From a bacterium (GTDB lineage Bacteria; UBA9089; CG2-30-40-21; SBAY01), in assembly GCA_040757115.1 (NCBI GenBank), contig JBFLYA010000060.1:1-19088 (forward strand): a stretch of 19,088 bases of DNA. Direction: 5' to 3'. Both the position numbers and the translations under genes were made by a program. This document shows, one piece after another, positions 7,924-13,164 of the stretch. The notes beneath the pieces are model-generated. The model was not told the origin of the DNA and did not search any database. It saw only the letters and a list, made by a program, of their open reading frames with translations. Position 1 is the stretch's first letter; every line of letters starts with the position of its first letter.

Positions 7924-7963
7924 CAAACCTTAACAATAATAATTGCCGACCTTGCACAAAAAA
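7924..7963. repeat. 40-bp direct repeat, copy between the two MerR genes
   Basis: Partner of 7467-7506. Read on the minus strand in the frame of MerR copy 2, beyond its TAA, the sequence gives FFLCKVGNYYC and then a second TAA, paralleling the true C-terminus of copy 1 (FLSKVGNYYC). It also supplies most of the short leader before MerR copy 1. CAAACCTT recurs at 8404-8411 in the leader of copy 2. Confidence 0.8.
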
Positions 7964-7965
7964 AA

Positions 7966-8364
7966 TTACTTTATATTCTTTTGAGCTTCAAGATAGACCT
8001 TACAGGTTCGACATTTATTAGCATTAGCACAACTGCCGTTGGCTAATGTCCAACACGGCACTGTTCTATCAATCACTGTCGTACATTTCCGGCGGGTTTC
8101 CTCAGGGCAATTTTTAATTTCCCAACAGGGCATAACCATTAATAACCGCTGAATACCTTTAATATTTAATCCCTGCTGATGAATCAAATCCCGGACACAC
8201 CGAATCCATTGAATATCATCGTTAGAGAACAGTCTATAGCCATTAGACGGATTTCGATAAGGTTTAATCAACCCATCTTTTTCATATTCTCGAAGCATAC
8301 GGACACTTATGCCTAATCTCTCCGCCGCGGTGGAAATATTATAAAAGGCAGTTAATTCCTTCAA
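7966..8364 (-). CDS. MerR family regulator with cysteine-rich C-terminal domain (copy 2)
   Basis: A 132-residue paralogue of the neighbouring MerR gene with the same design: a MerR DNA-binding part at about residues 7-73 (YNISTAAERLGISVRMLREY, GLIKPY), then the cysteine domain C80-W, NC86-P, C94, PC104-W, C112, C118-x2-C121-KVY. It ends 12 codons earlier than copy 1 would predict. The start is a TTG at 8364 behind GGGGTGAGGTGA; no ATG or GTG in frame fits better, so initiation may be inefficient. It is the first gene behind the consensus promoter at 8432-8460 and diverges from the Fur gene. Its target is unknown. The 17-bp spacer of its own promoter is not the long spacer that MerR proteins normally activate. 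Confidence 0.86.
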   Translation of the reverse strand: MKELTAFYNISTAAERLGISVRMLREYEKDGLIKPYRNPSNGYRLFSNDDIQWIRCVRDLIHQQGLNIKGIQRLLMVMPCWEIKNCPEETRRKCTTVIDRTVPCWTLANGSCANANKCRTCKVYLEAQKNIK

Positions 8365-8431
8365 TCACCTCACCCCAAAAAACCTTTCTTTATAGAATGC
8401 TTCAAACCTTGCGGAAGTTAAGTGATGAGAC

Positions 8432-8460
8432 ATTATAACATAAGATTAAACTTTTGTCAA
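8432..8460 (-). promoter_or_regulatory. Consensus sigma-70 type promoter for the MerR-Rrf2-hdr block
   Basis: Read on the minus strand, TTGACA (8460-8455) and TATAAT (8437-8432) are separated by exactly 17 bases, and a TGT directly precedes the -10, giving an extended -10. Both hexamers are perfect. Transcription would start near 8425, leaving a leader of about 60 bases before the TTG start of MerR copy 2. Confidence 0.88.
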
Positions 8461-8491
8461 CCAATTTTTCGAGGGTGTGTTAAAAAAGTCC

Positions 8492-8520
8492 TTGACAAAC
8501 TCGAAAATATATGTTATATT
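8492..8520 (+). promoter_or_regulatory. Promoter of the Fur-family gene
   Basis: TTGACA (8492-8497), a 17-base spacer and TATATT (8515-8520), with TGT just before the -10. It is arranged back to back with the MerR promoter, 32 bases apart at the -35 boxes. Confidence 0.85.
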
Positions 8521-8529
8521 AATAGTGGA

Positions 8530-8542
8530 AATGGAAACCATT
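8530..8542. promoter_or_regulatory. Likely Fur-family operator at the start of the fur-like transcript
   Basis: AATGG-AAA-CCATT is a perfect inverted repeat at about +3 to +16 of the predicted transcript, and the flanking bases (to CATTATC) extend it imperfectly. Fur, PerR and Zur bind AT-rich inverted repeats of this kind. The position between the -10 and the Shine-Dalgarno suits self-repression. The exact protein-operator match is inferred. Confidence 0.55.
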
Positions 8543-8562
8543 ATCATTAAGGGGTGAAGATT

Positions 8563-9015
8563 ATGCCAGGTCCTCCATGGTGGCATGGAAAATTTAGAGA
8601 TTGTGGGTGTCGGATGACTATACCCAGGCAGGCAATTCTTAATGTGTTGACTGGCACCTCTGAGCATTTGAGCGCAGAGGATATATATTTAGCTGTTCAT
8701 AAGGTATATCCAGCCGTCGGCTTGACTACGGTCTATCGAACCCTGGATTTGTTAGCTCAGATGGGTCTGGTATTTAAATTTGATTTTGGTGATGGAAGAA
8801 ACCGATATGAACTGATAAAAGGAACTAATCAACATCATCACCATCTGGTCTGTACTAATTGTGGCAGGATAATCGACTATTCCGACTTTATTGAGGAGGA
8901 GGTAAAACTCTTTAATCAGGTGGAATCAGCATTATCCCAGAAGCATAATTTTGAAATCATTGCCCACCAGGTTCAGTTTTTAGGAAGATGTAATAATTGT
9001 AAATCTGGTAAATAG
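8563..9015 (+). CDS. Fur family (Fur/PerR/Zur-type) metalloregulator
   Basis: A 150-residue metal-dependent repressor. The winged helix lies at about residues 18-75 (MTIPRQAILNVL, HLSAEDIY, GLTTVYRTLDLL). The dimerisation and metal part follows, with HHHH at 91-94, a first C97-x2-C100 pair and a second C143-x2-C146 pair, the usual structural zinc site. ATG at 8563 is taken over the GTG at 8554 because AAGGGGTGA ends six bases before it. The extra N-terminus PGPPWWHGKFRDCGCR is tryptophan- and cysteine-containing and unlike E. coli Fur. Motifs alone do not separate iron, zinc, manganese and peroxide sensing. It opens the plus-strand Fe-S cluster and may regulate it. Confidence 0.92.
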   Translation: MPGPPWWHGKFRDCGCRMTIPRQAILNVLTGTSEHLSAEDIYLAVHKVYPAVGLTTVYRTLDLLAQMGLVFKFDFGDGRNRYELIKGTNQHHHHLVCTNCGRIIDYSDFIEEEVKLFNQVESALSQKHNFEIIAHQVQFLGRCNNCKSGK

Positions 9016-9066
9016 TAAATGGTAACCGGTAATAGTTCACCAGTTACCATTTAACCAATTACCAAT

Positions 9067-9536
9067 AGGGTTCTGCAAAATAGGATTTTGGGGAGACAAC
9101 AAATAAATATCAAATAGCAAATAGCAAAATGCAAAATCACAAATCAAATTTCAAAAAGGACTGTAACTATTCAGCCACTGATTGACACGGATTAGCACGG
9201 ATAAATACAGAGGTTAGAAGATAGAGGTCAGAGGACAGAGGAGAAAGGGAGAAACGGGGAAACGGAGAAAGGGGGAAGGAGAGGAGACACGAGGCACTAT
9301 ACCTGAATTTGCCTTCAACCTTGAGCCTAATTACGGACACGGATACCGGACACAGATTCACGAATTTTCCGTGTTTCATCTGTGTTTATCTGTGGCTGAA
9401 CAGTTCAGATAATTTTACATTTTGATATGTAATTTTTATATTTGCTTTTTGCATTTTGCTTTGGAGGAAATTGATAAAAATAGAGGTTTTAAATACCTGC
9501 TTAAAAACTACAGTTTCCTAAATTTTGCAGAACTCT
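9067..9536. mobile_element. MITE-like element A (470 bp)
   Basis: The left end AGGGTTCTGCAAAATAGGA and the right end TCCTAAATTTTGCAGAACTCT are terminal inverted repeats. The first 44 bases are identical to those of element B (10859), and the last 129 bases (9408-9536) match 11016-11143 with about five differences. The interior differs: here it contains a second, nested palindromic element (9170-9400). There is no coding capacity, so any transposase would have to act in trans. Confidence 0.72.
9170..9400. repeat. Palindromic repeat nested in element A
   Basis: The left arm TTCAGCCACTGATTGACACG pairs imperfectly with the right arm ending CTGTGGCTGAA; each arm is about 35 bases of alternating CACGGAT/CACAGAT-like units. 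The same family bounds 18572-18726. Its absence from element B suggests it entered or replaced the interior of element A. Confidence 0.65.
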
Positions 9537-9566
9537 AAATTACCAAACCAAAGGAGGTGAGTAAAG

Positions 9567-9944
9567 ATGCCAGCAGGAGATGGAACTGGGCCAATGGGAA
9601 TGGGACCAATGACTGGTCGAGCAGCAGGCTACTGTGCTGGATACCAGATGCCAGGCTATGCTAATCCAATTCCAGGTCGGGGATTTGGCATGGGTTTTGG
9701 CCGCGGCAGAGGTTTTGGTATGGGCCGTGGTAGAGGCTTTAGGCATTGGTATTACGCTACCGGACTGCCAGGTTGGGCAAGATTTGGCTATCCACCAGCC
9801 TATCCTTACGAGCCTGAATTGAATCCAGAGCAGGAGAAAAGAATGCTCCAGGATGAAGCCAATGCCCTAAAGCAGAGCCTTCAGGATGTGGAAAGCCGCA
9901 TCAGTGCTTTAGAGGAAGCAACTAAGAAGGCGGGAGGCATATGA
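9567..9944 (+). CDS. DUF5320 family glycine-rich protein (first copy)
   Basis: A 125-residue protein opening MPAGDGTGPMGMGPMTGR, the hallmark of DUF5320 proteins. A glycine/arginine/methionine-rich low-complexity stretch (about 37-58) and an aromatic, proline-rich segment (HWYYATGLPGWARFGYPPAY) follow. A coiled-coil helix runs from about 84 to 118. The function is not known; the family is often found beside NifX-like and Mrp-like proteins in anaerobes, so a role in metal-cofactor handling is plausible. The strong Shine-Dalgarno AAAGGAGGTGA decides the start. The stop overlaps the next start (ATGA at 9941-9944), so it is translationally coupled to the NifU-like gene. A second copy lies at 10439. 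Confidence 0.85.
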   Translation: MPAGDGTGPMGMGPMTGRAAGYCAGYQMPGYANPIPGRGFGMGFGRGRGFGMGRGRGFRHWYYATGLPGWARFGYPPAYPYEPELNPEQEKRMLQDEANALKQSLQDVESRISALEEATKKAGGI

Positions 9945-10333
9945 ACGCAGATTTACAGGATGCCAGAAAGATATACTCAGAAAAGGTAATCGAAAACTTT
10001 ATGCAGCCTCAGAATGTGGGTAAGATTGAAGATGCAGATGCTATCGGGACTATAAAAGGTATTTGTGGCGATACCATGCAGATATGTTTTAAGGTAGCCA
10101 ATGGTAAAATCACAGAGATCAGATTTATTACCGATGGTTGCGGGCCAACTATTGCCTGCGGCAGTATGGCTACTCAACTGGCTAAAGGCAAAAGTATTCA
10201 GGAAGCAATGAAGATTTCTCCCAATGATATCCTGGAAGGCTTAGATGGGCTGCCAGAAGACCATCTTCATTGTGCTATTTTAGCAGTAATGACACTTTAC
10301 GGTGCGATAAGTAGATACTTATTATCCAAATAA
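9941..10333 (+). CDS. NifU-like/IscU-type Fe-S cluster scaffold protein
   Basis: A 130-residue scaffold on which Fe-S clusters are built before transfer to apoproteins. The three family cysteines are present in context: ICGD with C42 and the cluster-releasing D44, GCGPTIACGS with C67 (plus C73), and LHC with H110-C111. The fold is the single N-terminal NifU/IscU domain, without ferredoxin or Nfu parts. The start overlaps the DUF5320 stop by four bases. No cysteine desulfurase lies nearby, so sulfur must come from elsewhere. The NifU label does not imply nitrogen fixation. Its stop is only three bases before the tRNA-Cys, so the RNA is probably cut out of this operon transcript. Confidence 0.9.
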   Translation: MNADLQDARKIYSEKVIENFMQPQNVGKIEDADAIGTIKGICGDTMQICFKVANGKITEIRFITDGCGPTIACGSMATQLAKGKSIQEAMKISPNDILEGLDGLPEDHLHCAILAVMTLYGAISRYLLSK

Positions 10334-10336
10334 CAC

Positions 10337-10411
10337 GGCGGTGTAGCCAAGCAGAGAAGGTAGAGGTCTGCAAAACCTCCATCCTCGGTGCAAATCCGGG
10401 CGCCGCCTCCA
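10337..10411 (+). tRNA. tRNA-Cys (GCA anticodon), structurally unusual
   Basis: A 75-base cloverleaf with encoded CCA. The acceptor GGCGGTG pairs with CGCCGCC (one G-U), the D stem is GCC/GGT, the anticodon stem GAGGT/ACCTC has loop CTGCAAA (anticodon GCA), the variable loop is CATC, and the T stem CTCGG/CCGGG closes loop TGCAAAT. Discriminator is U73, as in normal tRNA-Cys. Two features are odd: the T loop reads TGC where nearly all tRNAs have TTC (U55 replaced by G), and the D loop AAGCAGAGAA lacks the G18-G19 pair. The D-loop GCA is complementary to the T-loop UGC. It sits inside a protein operon, between the NifU-like and second DUF5320 genes. It could be a specialised isoacceptor or a decaying copy. 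Confidence 0.88.
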
Positions 10412-10438
10412 GAGTTAAAAAAGAGAAAGGTGATTAAA

Positions 10439-10777
10439 ATGCCAAGAGGAAATGGAACAGGACCAGCAGGAATGGGACCAGGAACCGGCATGGGTAGAGG
10501 TGGCTGTATTCCTGGTGCAGGAATGGGAGCAGGTAGAGGGGGTGGCTTTTCTGGTGGAAGAGGTAGTGGCTGGTTGGGACTTATAGGGGCCCTACCGTAT
10601 ATTATCAGCCAGTTTCGCCAGATAAAGAAACCAGCAGCACTAAAAGCCTCCCAACTAAATAATCAACCAGTACCTGCAACTACACCAGAGCAAGAAAGGA
10701 AACAGCTTGAGAGCCAATTAGTAGAGATTAAACAGCAGATGAATGCTATTGAGCAACGCCTGGCAGAACTCAAATAA
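10439..10777 (+). CDS. DUF5320 family glycine-rich protein (second copy)
   Basis: A 112-residue paralogue of the gene at 9567, with the same opening logic (MPRGNGTGPAGMGPGTGMGR) and a longer glycine-rich run to about residue 40. A hydrophobic segment (GWLGLIGALPYIISQF, about 42-58) that could touch a membrane or protein partner comes next, then a proline/glutamine linker and a coiled coil (about 80-112). The start is the ATG at 10439 with AAAGGTGA upstream, 28 bases after the tRNA. The function is unknown. The two copies share ends but little of the middle, so they are probably an old duplication and not a repeat artefact. Confidence 0.84.
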   Translation: MPRGNGTGPAGMGPGTGMGRGGCIPGAGMGAGRGGGFSGGRGSGWLGLIGALPYIISQFRQIKKPAALKASQLNNQPVPATTPEQERKQLESQLVEIKQQMNAIEQRLAELK

Positions 10778-10857
10778 TTGGTAACTGGTAACTGGTAATT
10801 GGTGATTGGTAATTGGTAACTGGTAATTGGTGATTGGTAACCATTTAACCAATTACC
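10778..10857 (+). repeat. 7-bp tandem repeat array (TGGTAAY/TGGTGAT)
   Basis: About ten 7-base units of GGTAACT, GGTAATT and GGTGATT run from the base after the DUF5320 stop, then reverse into AACCATTTAACCAATTACC. The two orientations can pair as an intercistronic hairpin. Confidence 0.8.
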
Positions 10858-10858
10858 C

Positions 10859-11143
10859 AGGGTTCTGCAAAATAGGATTTTGGGGAGACAACAAATAAAT
10901 ATTAAATATCAAAATTACAAATCAAATTTCAAAGAGGAAGTAACAAGGTTTCTCAAAGAGTTGGAGGAATTTGGTAATATCTTTGCTTCAAGTATTTTAA
11001 CGCTGAAAGGAAAGAGATAATTTTACATTTTGATATGTAATTTTTATATTTGCTTTTTGCATTTTGCTTTGGAGAAAATTGATAAAAATAGAGGCTTTAA
11101 ATACCCGCTTAAAAACTACAGTTTCCTAATTTTGCAGAACCCT
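10859..11143. mobile_element. MITE-like element B (285 bp)
   Basis: Terminal inverted repeats AGGGTTCTGCAAAAT at 10859-10873 and ATTTTGCAGAACCCT at 11129-11143 are perfect over 15 bases and continue with AGGA/TCCT after a one-base offset. ACCAATTACC occurs on both sides (just left of 10859 and at about 11147-11156), either as a target duplication or as part of the surrounding 7-bp array. It is non-coding. The ends are near-identical to element A. Confidence 0.74.
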
Positions 11144-11175
11144 GAACCAATTACCAAAAAAGGAGGGAAGAATTG

Positions 11176-11538
11176 ATGAAGGTAGCTATAACCGCACAAG
11201 GAGGTTCAATGGATTCTATGGTTGACCCGCGATTTGGACGGGCAAGATTCTTTGTGGTCTGTGATACCGAAACAGACAGCTTTGAGGTGGTTGATAACCA
11301 GCAGAATCTTCAAGCTATGCAGGGCGCAGGTATCCAGGCAGCACAGAATGTTGTCAGTACTGGAGCCCAAGTAGTCATGACCGGCAACTGCGGGCCAAAG
11401 GCATTTATGACCTTGCAAGCAGCAGGAATTAAAATTGTTATTGGGGCAGAGGGGAAGGTATCCGAAATGCTTGAGAAATTCAAGAAGGGTGAGTGTCAAT
11501 ATGCTCAGAATCCCAATGTTGAAGGACATTGGGTATAA
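11176..11538 (+). CDS. NifX/NifB-C-terminal-like (dinitrogenase Fe-Mo cofactor domain) protein
   Basis: A 120-residue single-domain member of the family that includes NifX, NafY and the NifB C-terminus, small carriers of iron-sulfur-metal precursors. The markers are MKVAITAQGG at the N-terminus, VDPRFGRARFFVV, the MTGNCGPKAF loop with C72, and the C-terminal KFKKGECQYA with C107. ATG at 11176 is preferred over the TTG at 11173 because AGGAGGG is placed eight bases before it. Stand-alone members in anaerobes without nitrogenase probably carry other metal clusters; that is the likely case here because no nifHDKEN genes are seen. It precedes the Mrp-NifX fusion. Confidence 0.9.
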   Translation: MKVAITAQGGSMDSMVDPRFGRARFFVVCDTETDSFEVVDNQQNLQAMQGAGIQAAQNVVSTGAQVVMTGNCGPKAFMTLQAAGIKIVIGAEGKVSEMLEKFKKGECQYAQNPNVEGHWV

Positions 11539-11546
11539 ATTTAGTC

Positions 11547-11662
11547 TGGTAATTGGTAACTGGTAATTGGTGATTGGTAATTGGTGATTGGTAATTGGTG
11601 ATTGGTAACTGGTGATTGGTGATTGGTAACCATTTAACCAATTACCATTTAACCAGTTACCA
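11547..11662 (+). repeat. Long 7-bp tandem repeat array with reversed arm
   Basis: About 11-12 units of GGTAATT/GGTAACT/GGTGATT, then AACCATTTAACCAATTACC and AACCAGTTACC in the opposite orientation, ending directly in the AAAAGGAGG Shine-Dalgarno of the mrp fusion. The forward and reverse arms can form a long imperfect hairpin between the NifX-like and Mrp-like genes. Confidence 0.85.
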
Positions 11663-11677
11663 AAAGGAGGAAATAAA

Positions 11678-12943
11678 ATGTCAGAAGATAAAACATGTCA
11701 GAGTTGCTCAACAGATAGTTGTTCGGCTCAAGGGAAGAGGGCTGATGAGAGTATCCAAGAGTTCCAGGAGCGGCAGCAGCTTGCCCACCGAATGTGCCAG
11801 ATAAAGCATAAGATAATGGTGTTATCTGGTAAGGGTGGGGTAGGTAAAAGCACGGTTGCAGCAAACTTAGCTGTCTCTCTTACTTTAGCAGGCAAAAAGG
11901 TAGGCCTGCTGGATGTAGACATCCACGGTCCCAGTATTCCAACCTTACTTAACTTAGAAAGACGGATGGTAGATGTTGGGACCGATGTTATCTATCCGAT
12001 TAGTATTGGCGATAATTTGAAGGTTATGTCCATTGGTTTGCTCTTGCAGGGAGACTCCCAGGCGGTCATCTGGCGTGGGCCATTAAAGATGGGTGCAATC
12101 AAACAATTTCTCAAGGATGTTGAATGGGGACAACTTGATTATTTGATAATTGATTCACCACCAGGTACAGGGGATGAACCATTATCAGTGTGCCAGTTGA
12201 TTGAAGATGCAGATGGAGCAATTATTGTCACCACACCTCAAAAGGTATCCCTGGTAGATGTGAAAAAGTCGGTTAATTTCTGCCATATGCTTAATCTGCC
12301 CGTTTTAGGTGTGTTAGAGAATATGAGTGGGTTTGTCTGCCCGCAATGCGGTAAGCAAGTGGATGTGTTTAAGTCGGGCGGTGGAGAGAAGCTGGCTAAG
12401 GCCTTTGGTGTGCCTTTCCTGGGACGGATACCGATCGATCCTGATATTGTTCATTCTTGCGATGATGGTAAACCTTATGTCTATCACTATTCCCATTCTG
12501 AAACAGCAAAAGCATTTGCCAGAGCAACTGTTCCTATCCTGGAGATGGACGGAAAAGGTGAAGTTACCAATCACCAGTTACCAATTACCAAAAACAAGGA
12601 GGATGGTAAGATGAGAATTGCTATGCCGATAGCAGAAGGACAACTCTGTATGCACTTCGGCCACTCAGAGAAATTTGCCTTCTTTGATGTTGAGGATGGC
12701 CGGATTAAACAGACACAGATGCTCACCCCACCACCTCATGCCCCTGGTGTTATCCCTAAATGGGTGCATGAGCAGGGGGCAACAGTTGTTATTGCCGGAG
12801 GGATGGGACAGCGGGCAGTAAGCCTGTTTGAGCAACAAGGTGTGCATGTGGTCGTTGGTGCTCCAGGCCATACCCCAGAAGAAATTGTTAATGCCTACCT
12901 TAATGGCACACTTGAGGTAGGTGCTAATGTGTGCGACCATTAA
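11678..12943 (+). CDS. mrp: Mrp/NBP35-type Fe-S carrier ATPase fused to a NifX-like domain
   Basis: A 421-residue fusion. Residues 1-45 are a cysteine-bearing leader (C7, C10, C15, C40). Residues 46-290 form an Mrp ATPase with a deviant Walker [10 protein letters not shown] (51-59), [18 protein letters not shown] (157-166) and the cluster-binding CPQC at 221-224; such proteins carry [4Fe-4S] clusters to targets. Residues 312-421 form a NifX-like domain ([22 protein letters not shown]). The linker at about 296-305 ([10 protein letters not shown]) is encoded by the 7-bp intergenic repeat, and AAGGAGG lies eight bases before M312, so the second domain may also be made separately. The fusion may be recent, made when a repeat removed a stop. 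The start has AAAAGGAGG. Confidence 0.92.
   Translation: MSEDKTCQSCSTDSCSAQGKRADESIQEFQERQQLAHRMCQIKHKIMVLSGKGGVGKSTVAANLAVSLTLAGKKVGLLDVDIHGPSIPTLLNLERRMVDVGTDVIYPISIGDNLKVMSIGLLLQGDSQAVIWRGPLKMGAIKQFLKDVEWGQLDYLIIDSPPGTGDEPLSVCQLIEDADGAIIVTTPQKVSLVDVKKSVNFCHMLNLPVLGVLENMSGFVCPQCGKQVDVFKSGGGEKLAKAFGVPFLGRIPIDPDIVHSCDDGKPYVYHYSHSETAKAFARATVPILEMDGKGEVTNHQLPITKNKEDGKMRIAMPIAEGQLCMHFGHSEKFAFFDVEDGRIKQTQMLTPPPHAPGVIPKWVHEQGATVVIAGGMGQRAVSLFEQQGVHVVVGAPGHTPEEIVNAYLNGTLEVGANVCDH
12563..12594 (+). repeat. 7-bp repeat inside the mrp-nifX reading frame
   Basis: GTTACCAATCACCAGTTACC and the following AATTACCAAAA are the same repeat family as the intercistronic arrays, in reverse orientation, but here read through in frame as the inter-domain linker. 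Confidence 0.85.
12596..12613 (+). promoter_or_regulatory. Internal ribosome binding site and ATG before the NifX-like domain
   Basis: AAGGAGG at 12596-12602 and ATG at 12611, in frame with the fusion, with 8-base spacing. The sequence after the ATG (MRIAMP) is the normal N-terminus of a stand-alone NifX-like protein, so a separate 110-residue product is expected alongside the fusion. Confidence 0.7.
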
Positions 12944-12980
12944 GTATCACCGGAATTTATCCTTTATGGAGGGTTAGAAG

Positions 12981-13151
12981 ATGGGTTTAAAGATTATCTT
13001 AGGAATACTAATTGGTGGAGGAATAGGGTTTGCAGTGGGCTATTTTGGCCATTGCTCCAGTGGAACTTGCCCGTTGACCAGTAATCCGTGGGTAAGCACC
13101 TTTTTGGGAATGGCAATTGGTGCAGCTATAGGGTTTAATCTTGGGAAATAG
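12981..13151 (+). CDS. Small DUF6132-like membrane protein
   Basis: A 56-residue protein with two hydrophobic glycine-rich segments (about 4-22 and 39-53), each a possible short transmembrane helix. The loop between them contains HCSSGTCPLTSNPW (24-37). The CxSGTCPxTSNP signature is that of DUF6132-type proteins, also seen near YeeE-like transporters; its two cysteines (C25, C30) would lie at the membrane surface. GGAGG precedes the ATG by about nine bases. It lies between the mrp fusion and a disulfide-oxidoreductase-like gene, suggesting a thiol or sulfur-related membrane function; this is inferred from position only. Confidence 0.78.
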   Translation: MGLKIILGILIGGGIGFAVGYFGHCSSGTCPLTSNPWVSTFLGMAIGAAIGFNLGK

Positions 13152-13164
13152 AAAGGAGTTGTTA

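Larger units (their letters stand above)
9016..9566. other. 551-base intergenic module: 7-bp repeats plus MITE-like element
   Basis: No gene is supported here. It starts, one base after the fur stop, with TGGTAAC/TTACCAT-type repeats (9019-9066), continues into a 470-base element with terminal inverted repeats (9067-9536), and ends in ATTACCAAACC followed by the AAAGGAGGTGA Shine-Dalgarno of the next gene. A purine-rich stretch (about 9211-9294) is enclosed. No clean promoter is visible, though the right end of the element is well placed to supply one. Confidence 0.7.
10778..11175. other. 398-base intergenic module: 7-bp repeat array plus MITE-like element
   Basis: No gene is supported. The array of GGTAACT/GGTAATT/GGTGATT units begins immediately after the DUF5320 stop (10778-10857), MITE-like element B follows (10859-11143), and the module ends ACCAATTACC followed by AGGAGGG, the Shine-Dalgarno of the NifX-like gene. 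The order is the same as in 9016-9566. Confidence 0.7.

Noticed and set aside
9167-9379. Minus-strand open frame within element A
   Set aside because: It consists of repeat-arm and low-complexity purine/pyrimidine sequence and has no protein-like composition or ribosome site.
10337-10411. Selenocysteine or suppressor tRNA
   Set aside because: The anticodon is GCA with a short variable loop and standard acceptor length; nothing points to UGA decoding, and TGA is used as an ordinary stop here.
10778-11662. Possible CRISPR array from the dense short repeats
   Set aside because: The repeat unit is 7 bases and tandem, without unique spacers of 25-40 bases, and no cas genes are present.
12327-12614. 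Plus-strand open frame overlapping the Mrp region in another frame
   Set aside because: It is a shadow of the Mrp-NifX fusion, whose frame has intact Walker and CPQC motifs.
9941-12943. Nitrogen fixation locus, from NifU- and NifX-like genes
   Set aside because: No nifH, nifD, nifK, nifE, nifN or nifB radical-SAM part is present; these families also occur without nitrogenase.
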